A stretch of 64,000 bases of DNA from Lactifluus volemus (Eukaryota > Basidiomycota > Agaricomycetes > Russulales > Russulaceae). Shown here one piece after another: positions 11,662-22,632 of the stretch. Where the stretch lies: the NCBI GenBank assembly GCA_022376515.1, contig WTXI01000007.1, positions 496,001-560,000 on the forward strand, in the 5' to 3' direction. Each line of letters starts with the position of its first letter. Position 1 is the stretch's first letter. Below the pieces are notes generated by a model that worked only from the letters and a program-made list of their open reading frames with translations, searched no databases and was not told where the DNA came from. A program made the translations under genes and the position numbers.

Positions 11662-12858
11662 GTGGAAGTCAAGTGGGGTATCACTCAACTTCCGGGCGTC
11701 TCCGAGTCAGCACCAGAACTATTTCGTTTAATAAAATCTAGCATAAATCAGGCTACTGGCGAGGGTCTATTGGTTATCCCCACAAACTCTGGGATTCCAC
11801 AGACGTCAAGTATCTTGATCTGCTTGCTACACACAAAAGGTCTGGCACCCTTCCCGATTCTCGAATCCCTTTACATTCGGTGTCGTACTGAAGCAGATGA
11901 AAGCTTGATACTCCCTAAAAAATTTCAAGCTCCTAACGTACGACACCTCTTGTTATGGTATGCTGCCCTTCCAATAGGATCTCCCATCCTGGGATCCGCA
12001 GCAGGAATCGTCTTTCTCTCGCTCGCAGGGATCCCGAAAACCGCCTACTTCTCCCCGAATTATATCCTCTCACGGCTGTCACTCATGCCCCAGCCCCAGA
12101 CGCTGGGGATTGGGTTCCACTCCCCTTATCCTGCCCGCGATGTTGAGAGAGTCTCAACCATGCCGTATGTAGTAACCCTTCCTGACCTTCGAGCGGTTTC
12201 ATTCCAAGGCGTCAGCATTTACCTGGAAATACTTCTTTCTCGGATCAGTGCCCCTTCCGTCAGAACCTTTGAAGTTTGCTTTTACAACCAGCTCACATTC
12301 ACTGTTCCACGCCTCCTGCAGTTCATGGAGTCATTGGAGAACCTCATACTTCACGCTGCCGAACTCGCTTTCCATACAGATTTCGTTGATTTAAAGGCGA
12401 ATGATGCCGCGAATCTCCATCGGACAGGAAGTCGCCCCTTGCTCTTGCGGATCATGTGCCGACACCCCGACGGGCAGGTAGCGTCCGTAGTCGGTGCCAT
12501 TTCCCCACTACTTTCTTCTGTGGAGCAATTGACACTCGGCTACATGGAGCACAATCGATCGTCAGAACACCACAATGATGTCGATGAAATACAGTGGCGT
12601 GAACTTCTCAGGCCTTTCAGCGGTGTGAAGACACTTCAGGTGGATAACGAACTCGTCGCGCAACTTTCTCGTGCTCTACATTTGGAGAATAAAGAGCATG
12701 AAATACCCCTGTCGCTCGTGCCGAACCTGCAAGAGCTGCGATATTTCGGTGGAAGCCCGGGTAGTGATGGCGAACTATTTATCGAAGAACGCAAGGCAGC
12801 AGGCCAATTCGTACACCTGGTGGCACTTGGGTACCGCGAAAGCCAGGCCCAAACCTAA
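11662..12858 (+). pseudogene. F-box/LRR protein, C-terminal half
   Basis: An open frame of about 398 codons without an ATG start. From FPILESLYIRC (about 11848) it follows the leucine-rich C-terminal part of agaricomycete F-box proteins: FQAPNVRHLLLW, LSLMPQPQTLGIGFHSP, SVEQLTLGYMEHNRSSEHH, WRELLRPFSGVKTLQVDN, LVPNLQELRYFGG and a terminal GQFVHLVALG. The part before 11848 shows no family resemblance. The conserved core has no internal stop, so the break is recent, or the gene uses an unseen 5' exon. After the stop another frame carries a Pro/Asn-rich stretch (PQYPPPAYNN near 13018) that may be the original tail after a frameshift. Confidence 0.65.
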
Positions 12859-13239
12859 ATCCAACCTCAAACGGGCCAAACGATCCAAAACCCAAACCAG
12901 ATCCCACCGGCACCCCAAACTCGGCAGACCCATGACGGCCGTAACAGTACAGATTCTACGGGACAAGACAATACTAATCACGACGGTGATGGTGATGGTG
13001 ACAGTACGGCGCTATTGTCGCCCCAGTACCCACCGCCGGCATACAACAACGCGCAGTACGACCGTGAATACAATCCAACCACCTTGGGCACTGCTTTGGT
13101 ACGTACATACCACCATTGGCGCCATCCTCTGTCGTTAGTGACGTATTTGTCTCTCGCATATTAGCTAGGGAAGGACAACGGGTATGATAAACCCGCTGGG
13201 TCTGCGGGTTCGGGTCTCGCGGGTTCGGGTCAGGTCTCA
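12859..13239 (+). other. possible F-box gene tail and spacer
   Basis: One frame stays open to about 13160 and contains NSADPHDGRNSTDSTGQDN and PQYPPPAYNN, a composition typical of a disordered tail. Whether it belongs to the F-box gene cannot be settled. At 13185-13235 GGGTTCGGGTC-type repeats occur; beyond that the module block begins. Confidence 0.3.
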
Positions 13240-14560
13240 GTACAACCTCTGCATTCAGAGCTCTGATATATGCGCATGTCTGCCATTTCTCGAGTTACGG
13301 GTATACATACTGTATGTAACTTGCGTGGCCGCGCGGACCCAGTTAGAGGGGCTAAACGGTCTCTAAATCAGCACCTGTATTCCGGAATATGTAACTGGGA
13401 CATGGGGAGATGGGGAGGGCGGTATGGTCATGAAAGACAGCAGCCAGTGCCAGATAGGCTATACATAGAGCCAGGTTACGCACCATCTCATGGCTTTGTT
13501 GTGAATAGTCACTTCCAAAGACTGTTTACGGATAGCTGCAAATATTTGAGTGGATTGACGTGATGACCTAGAGGCCAACTTGTTTTGGTTTTGGTGAGTT
13601 AAGCCCAAAAGATAAGATAGAGACATGTGGAGAGTGCCGGGGTGGTGTGTTATCGTCTTGCACATTATGGGATGAGGGGTCAGGTGAAGAACCTCTTCTG
13701 GCTAAATGGGGTGGCTGAGAAAAAAAGAGCCGAGAAATGGAAAAGGTATAGAATCACGGAGACAACGTGGGTGAACAGCCTGTGGTGAGAAAGCCGGGGG
13801 GTGCCAATTCCGGAGGGCAGTCAAGGCACCGAGAGATACTGTAAAGAGAAAAGAGGGGACATCAAAAATATTGTGGAGAAGTGAGGGGCAATTGGTCTAA
13901 AGAGAAGAGTGTGTACTGTAGTGGCGCTGTTGTCTGTGGCGGTGTGTGTGCGTAAGTGAAGAGAGTCATCGCTTCCGCCGCGGCGTTTTCCGCTATCTAG
14001 CCACCTTTCTTCTTATCTATGTCACATCGTTCGCAGATTGTGCCAGTCGGGTCAGTGATCCGAGGGTCGTGCGGTGGGACTCGACTCGGCTCAGTTTCCT
14101 CGCGCTGGGGCGGGCAGCGGGCTCGAGTCCCAATTTGAAGGGGAATGCGGACTCGAGGACGACAGGAGCGGCAGTGACCTTCGTCAGTTCATGTCCCGTC
14201 CGACAAAACAAATTCGCATCGCGCAAACCCAAAGCAGGTCGGACGGTAGTCTCGTATGACCTCGCACTGATGATGGCAGTTTCTTCGTTGATTCCTATTA
14301 CCAATCACTAAAGCACGACTTCTCCTCACGTCTTCAGGACCTTCTTCACGACCCCCCGATCACCTTCCTGCTGAACCCCAATCATTTCTCTCCAGAAACG
14401 TCGAACTTCGGATGTGATAACGAGAATAACGTCTGGCTAGCTCTCATTCCCAGCCGGTCACCTGTCTCGTGGCTCCTTCTACGGGCGCCAAGTCAGCAGC
14501 TCCAACAGTCCTGGATTGGGATACCATAATGTTTTTACTAGTTCCTAGGGGGAAACGATG
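13240..14560. other. orphan copy of the inter-gene block
   Basis: An extra copy of the conserved non-coding block with the same landmarks as 7208-7760: GCGCGGACCCAGTTAGAGG at about 13331, GAGTTAAGCCCAAAAGATAA near 13596, and the CAATCACTAAAGCACGACTT segment at 14303. No kinase, COQ7 or zinc-finger gene is attached; it runs straight into the inverted segment before module 2. It is the remnant of a further module copy. No gene is supported. Confidence 0.6.
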
Positions 14561-14699
14561 TATATGCCCAACTCATGCTATATTTTCAAAACTACGTATA
14601 CGCGATGAAGAGAGGATACGCATTTAGCTTTGGTGACCCTTGTTGAATGTTGTTTCAGGACAAGATGGCGACGCTATTTTCCAGCGCTGGTGAACAGTA

Positions 14700-14876
14700 A
14701 GAACCACAGGTCGCCTTATATCAATTGTGGGTTCTCTCGGTTGCAGAGACAGCGCTGAAAATTTACGCTAGCCACCGCGGTAGTTGGATAATTCGCTTCA
14801 TTCGCACATTCGCGACCATTAACCAAACTTCGCGATTTTTTCAAGTTGTTCACATTCCTCTGGAGCCTTCGGGGTC
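14700..14876 (-). repeat. inverted module-start segment
   Basis: These about 175 bases are the reverse complement of the module start in other copies. Plus-strand TTGTGGGTTCTCTCGGTTGC here corresponds to GCAACCGAGAGAGGAACCCA at 50040, and GCTAGCCACCGCGG to CCGCGGTGGCTAGC. Normal orientation resumes at about 14877 with the CACGTG region. Confidence 0.75.
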
Positions 14877-14908
14877 AATCGATTGCTGACTAAGGAAGTC
14901 CGACTGGA

Positions 14909-14916
14909 TCACGTGA
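14909..14916. promoter_or_regulatory. conserved CACGTG palindrome (module 2)
   Basis: TCACGTGATGG, about 570 bp before the pseudokinase ATG, at the homologous position of 155 and 50132. Candidate bHLH-type site. Confidence 0.35.
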
Positions 14917-15482
14917 TGGATAAGAGGAACGTAGCTACCACTGCTATCGATATACTCTCCCACCTGGTTCTTTCTCGCATACTGTACCATGTGACGATTC
15001 TTGTCAACTTCCTGAAAGTATCTTTGTGACCAGTCGGAATAGTCGGCCCCAAAATTGAGATGTCTTGTGCTATTGAAGAGGGCATGCCGTTGAGTACAAA
15101 TCGACATTGCGGGGTTGCAGCAATACTACTGTACAGATATACAACCAGCAATCCTCGCTCGTCACTAATTGGGTGAGGGCAATACACGGAGTCGATAAGC
15201 TTATATGTACTATCCCCGCTCCCCCTCCGTGAATGATGTCCATAGCACTTTAAGGCCCTCCGAGTGTGCAAACGTCCATCGGGTTGAGTGTGTGAGTAGG
15301 CGATCCGAGCTGCGATTTGTTCTGAGTCACCTTTTTATGCTGTAATTGAGGAGATACAGTAACAATGACCGGAGAAGGGTGGGCGTCGGCGCTAATAACC
15401 TTCTCGCGCTTGTCAAGTCGGCGATGTTTGACTCTCCACTAAATCCACTTTATCACTACGCCCCTCACTTCCCTTCCCTTAC

Positions 15483-17700
15483 ATGGCCAATATCGTCCCT
15501 GCCGCTGGAATTTTCGAGGGTTCAAGTCTAAGTTCGTCTCTACATATCTCGGCCTGGATCATCTCTGACCGCTCGAAACTAGTCGTTAAATTATATCATG
15601 CTGCCAAAACCATCAAAGTCCACAAGGTAATATGATCTCTCAGCCTTCATATCCGTTTCGCTACTAAATGATGGACCAGGAACGCCTTTCAGGGCTCGCC
15701 CGTCAATGCGATACCTTGTTCACCACAGCAAGGGAACACTCATCGCGGCTAATTGGGACCGCTGCAACCGCCGAAGCCGATGAAATCGAGAGGTGCGCAT
15801 AACAGTCTTGCTGACCAGCTTTGGAACACGTTGTTCATGCACTATCACAGATCAATCGAGCGTGTTTTGATACGAGTATCGGAGTGGGCGAGTTACGATG
15901 ACAAAATGGCATTCGTTAGACAGCACGAGATCCAAATTGGTATCGATGAGTGTTATCGTGAACTCACAACATGCGTGGACAGGTTTGTGGTATGTGAAGC
16001 CTTTACATACTGAAGTGTCACAGTTTCATTCTCTCCAGATGGCAATGGCCGTACTGGCCCATAATAATGACAATCGAGTTCGAGAGACACACCGACAACG
16101 TGATTTTGCACAACTATACGACTTGAAGGTCAGATTGTTAGAAGAAGTACAGACAAATAGTCGCAACATGCCACTAGCAGTACAACAGTCGACTGAGCCG
16201 CTCACTCTCCAGGTAGATCTGACACAGGTTCTTTGCGTGCGTGCGGACTGAGCTCATCATATAGCAGGAGCAGGTCGTGACAATCGCTTCCCAGCAACCG
16301 TCATCCCAGTCACCGATTCCTCCACGGCCCAAACCAACAGATTGTAAGTTGTGAGGTCCTTCTCACATGGCCACTGACGCCCTTGGAAATTCTAGTGACA
16401 GGAAAGGTGTGCATAATCAGTCAGCAACCCGATATTAAAGGATCCCTCTTGGACTTCTATCTTGGTAAATGGGAAATTGATGGAGAAGAAGTACGTAAAT
16501 CCCTATTCAGAGGTCCAACTGAACCTCATTTGCGTTTAGGTCGCACTTGGTTCCCCGAGAGACCAGTCAGCTTTTCAAATGGCAAGTTCAGTTATACTAT
16601 GATGTTATCAACACTTGATCACTATTCCAACAGCACTTCAAGGAGTGGGTCGAAGCTTGTGTTGGCCTTCACCATCGGCGCCTTCTCGGCCTCTTTGGAC
16701 ATGTTACCATACGAGATTCCATTTATTCAGTACGTCTGACCCCACACTGGTGATTTCCTTTCCAAACGTTTGGGATTACAGGTTAGTCCATGGATGAGCA
16801 ATGGAAATATCCGAGAGTTCATCAGGATAAATCCGAATGTGGACCGATTGCGTCATCTTAGCGAGGTTGCTTCTGGTGTGTACAATGTTTCCAGTGGGAT
16901 GTCAGCAACCATAGATATATTGATCACCAGCTGTGGAATACCTTCACGAAAACGAGATCATTCATGGTGACATATGTGGGGTAGGCCACCATCTTGTCGG
17001 CTCGACTGAATTCCGATGTATTTCTTAGAAAAACGTCCTAATCAATAGGGACGGCCAAGCATTTGTTTGTGGGTTCAATCTATCTGGATATCTGAAAGTA
17101 CGTGGGTCATCTGGCACGCCATTATTCCTTACGTTGAAATGTAACATTTCAAGCCGTCCTTTGATATAGCCCGTGCTCGTTGGTTTTCTCCGGAAAGGAT
17201 GACGTCTACAGGTCTTAATCCTCCAACCGAGAAAGGGGACGTCTGGTCATTTGGGTCACTCGGTGTCGAGGTGTTTACAGGGCAAGACCCGTATAGCTCC
17301 TACCAAGATTACTATGTACCTATTCTGCTGAATAGGGGGACACCACCTGCGGACCGTGGATCCACGAGAGTTGATATGAGCTCAAATATGTGGGACCTTC
17401 TGGAGTCTTGCTGGCAGGCTGATCCAACTAAGCGCCCTTCGATGTCTGATATTCAGTTGGCGATACGTGAGATGCTTCCTCGGCGTGGTTGTGAGTGATT
17501 TCTTGCCTCTGTCTAGCTTGAATTTATGCTTATATCGTCACGCAGATCTACCTCAGAGCACTTTCTCTGGCACAGATCGGGACTCTGTCTTCACAATGGA
17601 GAGTGCATCGATCCACGGCAGCGATCGAGATTGGGGCTCTGTGTCCCCATCGAGTGTCCATCGATCTTCGCTAGCGACCTTCGTCTCGGTCGACAATTGA
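15483..17700 (+). CDS. MLKL-like NTD pseudokinase, module 2 (most intact copy)
   Basis: Exons 15483-15626, 15680-15792 and 15851-15991 encode a helical N-terminal domain (ERLSGLARQCDTLFTTAREH, then WASYDDKMAFVRQHEIQIG), comparable to the MLKL four-helix bundle. A coiled-coil-like exon (MAMAVLAHNNDNRVRE) and a Pro-rich linker follow. The kinase-like domain has no glycine loop, VALG in place of VAIK, HGDICGKNV in the catalytic loop (16963), GFN in place of DFG (17071-17079), SPE in place of APE and DVWSFG kept. Loss of beta3 Lys and DFG Asp predicts a pseudokinase. One intron (16582-16633) has a GC donor. TGA at 17698; further downstream a conserved stretch with a hydrophobic segment could be an extra 3' exon if a cryptic intron removes the stop. 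This is the only copy whose first exon is fully open. No COQ7 follows. Confidence 0.7.
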
Positions 17701-18753
17701 ATTGACAGCCCAATCGATAATCCTGCCGTGGAATGATGGGATGGCATGTTGGGCGTTCTGTTGTCAACATTATCAGAATTGTTGGATGAGCCACTTAACC
17801 CCGTTCACTTGGAGCGTGAAGATGTTTACAAGCACTTCAGATTCACATGTCGAGCATCGTGGATCTCGCTAACAGGCAGGTTCTTGTTCCGGGCACGTTA
17901 ATCTATCTGTCCGCTCAGCATGTTCTTAATTTGCTAGCGTCACGCGTTGGGACCAATAACACTATTCTGCTCAGATGGAAATGGACTGGAAAGCGAAGAG
18001 GAGAATCACTACTTCTCATCCCTCACAAACAGCCAACCCGGCAGAAGAATAGTATAGATCATTAATTTGCGCTGTAAACGTTTGTTCAGGTCCAACAAAA
18101 TTTCAACAAGGGCCGTTGATTTCCGACTGGCGCACCATAAGGGCGTACAGTATCAGTTTATCCTTTCATTGGCCCTTGTTACTCACACGGAGTAGTTGCT
18201 GTATTTTTTACAGATGATTCCTCGTAGCCAACTGAAATAGAGTTGATCTATCACATAGTCATAGGACTTGCCAGGTCTCTATTCCTATCTTGCCAGCTTT
18301 GAGCTTCAACTCGAAGTTTAAGGCTAACTCTCGGAACTTGAGATTGTGAGAAACCACCCGATGCACACGATTACTCATTTATTGACTTTTGAGATGTCGG
18401 ATGCTCTCGCAGGTGAGTCTTATTTTTAATTTAAGAGAACCACTTGGACTGCCCCCAAACGGCCTGACAAGGAAAGGTCTTACTGTAATCATGGGTTGCG
18501 TACTACATATTATCGTCGGGGTTGCAATCACTGCATCCAGAGCTCTAAACTGTTTCCCATTTCTCGTGTTATGGGCATATATATGCAACTTGCATGGCTG
18601 CGCGGACCCAGTTAGAGGGGCTAAACTGTCTTCAAATCAGCATCTGTATTCCGAAACATGTAACTGGAACAAGGAGAGATGGGGAGGGTGGTAGGGTCAT
18701 GAAAGACAGTTGTCAGTGCTAGATCGACTATACATAGACGAAGGTTAGGCTCC
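17701..18753 (+). other. pseudokinase 3' region and inter-gene block, module 2
   Basis: 17701-18060 continues the conserved 3' part of the pseudokinase genes. COQ7 is absent: the block jumps at about 18065 directly to the GCTGTAAACGTTTGTTC segment that elsewhere follows the COQ7 5' end. 18380-18740 holds the conserved GCGCGGACCCAGTTAGAGG block. Confidence 0.55.
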
Positions 18754-19022
18754 CACCTTCCTAGCACAAATCACCCCGCGCCCCCTGCCACCGAGACCAG
18801 ACCCGCCTTGAATCGAGCCGCTGGACAGCGGCTGAGGCACACGTTGTCCCCTCTCCCCCTACTTTAATCCCCTCCCCCTCCCCCACCATATGCTATCTCC
18901 TACATATACTCCTCTCGTCTCAGGTCTCATACGATGTCCGTTTATCTTAGACCATGTATCGTAGTCCACCGTCTTGTCGCTTATATGCGGGGACAATAAA
19001 ACCTAATTCAAAAAAAAAAAAA
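18754..19022 (+). mobile_element. short poly(A) retroelement (SINE or truncated LINE)
   Basis: A 269-bp insert, C-rich at the start, ending AATAAAACCTAATTC plus a poly(A) run. Direct repeats GAAGGTTAGGCTCC (18740-18753) and GAAGGTTACGCTCC (19023-19036) flank it, a 14-bp target-site duplication with one mismatch. Module 4 (34860) shows the same place without the insert. No coding capacity. Confidence 0.8.
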
Positions 19023-20959
19023 GAAGGTTACGCTCCATCTCATGGCTTTGTTGTGAATAGTTACTTCCAAAGGAGAACAGCCGCATTTATTTGGTGGATT
19101 GACGTGATGACCTGGTCATTGGTTTTGGCAAGTTAAGCCCAAAAGATAAGAAAGAGGGATGCGGAGTGTGCCGGGGTATTGCCTTGCGCATGATTCGATG
19201 AGGAAGTCAGATGAAGCACCTCCCCTGGCAGATCGGAGCGGCTGAGAAAAAAAGAGACGAGAAATGGAAAAGGTATAGAATCACTGAGACAACGTGGGTG
19301 AACTGAGAAAGCCGGGGGGTGCCAATTCCGGAGAGGGAGAAAAGCAGTCTAGATACAGAGAGAATTGGCGGAAAGCGAATGATACTGTAAAGAGAAAAGA
19401 GGGGAGGACATTGAAAATATTGTGAAGAAGAGTGAGGGGTAATCGGTCTAGAAAGAAGACAGCGTACTCTAGTGGGGTTGTTGACGTTGTAATCTGTGGC
19501 GGTGTGAGTGGCGTCGAACTGGTGCGGAGTCTCGGACATTTCTGTCTTCTCTTCTCTTCTCTTCACTTTTCTTGTCGTCACATTGTGCAGATCGAGATCC
19601 ATCACTTCCGCCTTTGCCCACATTTTTCTCATCTATATAACATAGGGCCACATTATTGGGAAATACTCGCAGATCTTCTGGTGGGACTCAAATCGGCTCG
19701 GTTGCCTCGCGCTGGGCCGGGCAGCGGACTCGGGTTCCCAAGGGTGAATGCGCCCTGTAGTGGGAATCAAAGACGGCAGGAGCGGCAGTGACCTTTCGTC
19801 ACTTCTTGTCTCGTCCGATAAAATCGCGCAAACCCAAAGCAGGTCAGGGCGCCCTGTTAGTTTCTAGCGCTCTCCTCAATCTCTACGCACACATACCACC
19901 TACCTTGGGAAGATCTTCCCCTCCTGGCCGGCCTTCTCGTCCCACCTCTTGTCGCTCCACCTTCGCCGAGATTACCACGACTACCGATGCCATCTTCTCA
20001 CGTCTATCTCTCTACCGCTTTATTCTCCAATCTTCCGCGCACCGGCTACATCACCTTCTGCTGTTCGCACCTTCTACAACAGAGTTGACCCGTGTCATTG
20101 TGGTATCCTTGAATCCCACTCTCTCGTGAGCGCCTCTTGATCCAATCCGATTCTCGTTCCCACTGGATGCCACCAGGCGTCCATGTGCTCGCGCCACCTG
20201 CCACAGTGCCAGCCACTAGCCACCCCTCCAAGCTGTACAGTACGTTATACTGACCTACAGCTTCTCCCGTTCGGTCCCGATCGGACGGTAATCAGGTTTG
20301 ATGGGCGGCATTGTTGGATCATTGCTGGCGATTCCCATTACCAATCACTAAAGCACGACTTCTCCTCACGGCCTCAGGACCTTCTTCACAGATCCCCCAA
20401 TCACCTTTCTGCGGACCCTCAATGATTTCTCTCCAGAACGTCGAACTTCGAATGTAGTAACGAGAATAAAGTCCGGCTAGCGAGCCCGCAACCTGTGCCA
20501 TGGCTCCTTTTACAGGCACCAAGTCAGCCTGCTCCAACAGTCCTGGATTGTGATACCATAACGTTTTTACTGGTTCCTAGGGGAAAACGATGAGGACAGA
20601 TATATGCCCAACTCATGCGATATGTCAAGATTTTTAAAAATTACGTATACGCGATGGCGCATTTAACTTTGGTGACCCTTGTTGAATTTTGTTTTCAGGA
20701 CAACATGGCGACACTATTTTCTAGCGCTGGTGAACAGTAGGAACCCCGCATCGCCCTTGATCATTCTCACCCATGGAATTTTAACCGTCACAAACTCTAA
20801 TCTTTCTCATATGATTATTACTACTCCCATAGTTTGGCTGTGGAAACGTGCAATGGCACCCTGGTCGGTGCCAGTGGGATTCAAAGTGTTATAAATATAA
20901 TCTACGGCGCTGACACCCGTCGCATGATCCCAGACCCCTGCTGCGCACTATAGAAAAAT
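19023..20959 (+). other. inter-gene block and zinc-finger gene B upstream region
   Basis: Conserved spacer shared with 46000-47339. 19840-20240 (GCCATCTTCTCACGTCTATC onward) is a segment found only here and at 46570-46925; it reads FYNRVDSCHCGILESH in module 4 but is frameshifted here, so it may be a captured exon of an unknown gene. 20340-20420 is the CACTAAAGCACGACTTCTCC element common to the copies. A TATAAATATAATC box lies about 65 bp before the ATG of the zinc-finger gene. Confidence 0.45.
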
Positions 20960-21927
20960 ATGGACGACTTCCTCAGTCAGCAAGCTAGCCTTAATCCTGT
21001 GAGCTCCCTTGTTGGGCAAATCCTGCTGTGTAATGACCATTGCACAGGCTGGCCTGTATCGCTCTCCAGATGGTGGCCTGTCCCTCATTCCAGCTGGACC
21101 TTACGGGCCTGGCGAACTGGAAGGCAATGATGAATTAGGTTTATTATCAAGTTCCAACCCTACTCCCCCTTTGCACCATCCAGGCATTAGAGAGCCTCAG
21201 GCCTCAGAGGTGAGGTATTATCCTTTCATTCATCTCGTGTTGGCGTAGTGAATGCGTTACAGGAATACCTATGTTTGCGTGACTCGCATATTGTCTACAC
21301 GTGTTCCCCCCTCTTCACAGTGGGGGCCTTTCACACTGAACTATACCAGAGGGCCTCTTCTTCCTATGCTTTTGATGCATCCTTGACGGAGTCCTTACGT
21401 GAGCAGCATGTGCCATGCTCAAGCGACAGTTTCTTCTCTCATTCTGACCTTACTAGGTGTCGGACAAGGCATATCGGCGCTTGGGTTTCGGTCACAGAGG
21501 GAGTCTCACCGCGCTCGCCATCTTCAGAGCCATCAGGGCATTTGGGGGGCAACACCCCCAGCGGGAAGCTGGCATACCCTGCCCAAGTAGCTGGGAGCTA
21601 TTTCGACCCAGGTCATGGCCCCACGACTCCGCTAGGACAGCAAAGTGAGTCCTCTCAGTCTCAATCGACGGCTCAAGCTCACCAACTCACCCGATAGAAC
21701 CCCCCATTGCACTGAACCACGATGAGGAAATGGGGCAAGACTCAAAGCCGTCGTGCCCCACTTGTGGAAAGAAACTCCACGCAATGAAAGCTGTCAATCG
21801 CCATTGGGATGATCTTCATTCTATCCCACAAAAATGTCCTTATCTTAATTGTAACAGTATGCTCACTGGGAAGCGCAAACTCAAAGGTCATCTCTATCGA
21901 CATCACAACGGAGTTTCTCCCCCCTGA
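20960..21927 (+). pseudogene. C2H2 zinc-finger gene B, probable frameshift
   Basis: Same gene as 47340 and 62661: MDDFLSQQASLNP, intron to 21048, GLYRSPDGGLSLIPAGPYGP, intron GTGAGG...TTACAG, EEYLCLRD, intron GTGAGC...ACTAG, VGQGISALGFRSQ, intron GTGAGT...GATAG, then the fingers CPTCGKKLHAMKAVNRH and CPYLNCNSMLTGKRKLKGH ending GVSPP. In the spliced frame a run of six G at about 21544 (seven in module 5) shifts the reading frame to a stop after WHTLPK, before the fingers. An alternative splice that keeps the third intron avoids this, so loss of function is probable but not certain. Confidence 0.65.
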
Positions 21928-22605
21928 CAATGCGTTGTGGAACTTGGAATGATGGGGCAGCGGGCTTCGATGATCGTTTATGATCCCTTCGCTGCCGCTT
22001 CGTTCTGAGTCCCAGTCCGCATCCACTTTCCTCCCGACATCAAGTTCGCCCCGCGCAGGTTGTTGATTGTAGTCTGTGTGGCGGTGAGTGAGAAGTGCAA
22101 GTGTACCCTCTGTGGGGTTTCAGCGTCACCATGCAAGCTCGCAGAATGTCTGGGCGGCCGTTGTTGTGTTATCGACGGCTGTTCCCGTTTCGTTATCCGT
22201 TTCTTGATTGAGTCGCGATCCTACTATGAGTTTGTGTGACTGAGGTATTCTTGGTCTTTCGGTCGTTTGCCTGTGCAGCCACCCGAACACAACGGGCACG
22301 CTGCTTTATTTGCCTTTCAGACCCTTTCTCACAGATAGGTTTCCTTTGTTATGGATGGCACTTCCAGAGCGCGACAGCGCAAAGTTCAATTGGTTTCAGT
22401 ATTTTTTGTCCCAGTACTGCCGTCATATAGAATCTCGAATTTACGTGGCAGCTCGTTAAAAATCTCTGATTGTAAATTTTCTCCTACTGTATGAAGTGCT
22501 TTGGCCTTGAATACAACATTGACCGTATTCGTGGAATTTTTTCGCCATCTATTATATTTACATGTCAATGCCATCTTTCTGAACCTCACTAACTCCTGTG
22601 ATAAT
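21928..22605 (+). other. 3' flank of zinc-finger gene B
   Basis: Shared with 48291-48800 and 63632-64000 up to about 22548. No conserved open frame; probable 3' UTR and spacer. Beyond 22548 the sequence differs from the other modules. Confidence 0.45.
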
Positions 22606-22632
22606 CCCGTGCGAAGCACGGGTCCCCGCTAG
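22606..22632 (+). mobile_element. Helitron-like 3' terminus
   Basis: CCCGTGC-GAA-GCACGGG forms a perfect 7-bp hairpin (22606-22622), followed six bases later by CTAG (22629-22632) and T. Hairpin then CTRR before a T is the classical Helitron 3' end. A TC preceded by A occurs at 22548, exactly where similarity to the other modules ends, which would make a very short 85-bp element; this 5' end is uncertain. No Rep/helicase gene is visible. Confidence 0.5.
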
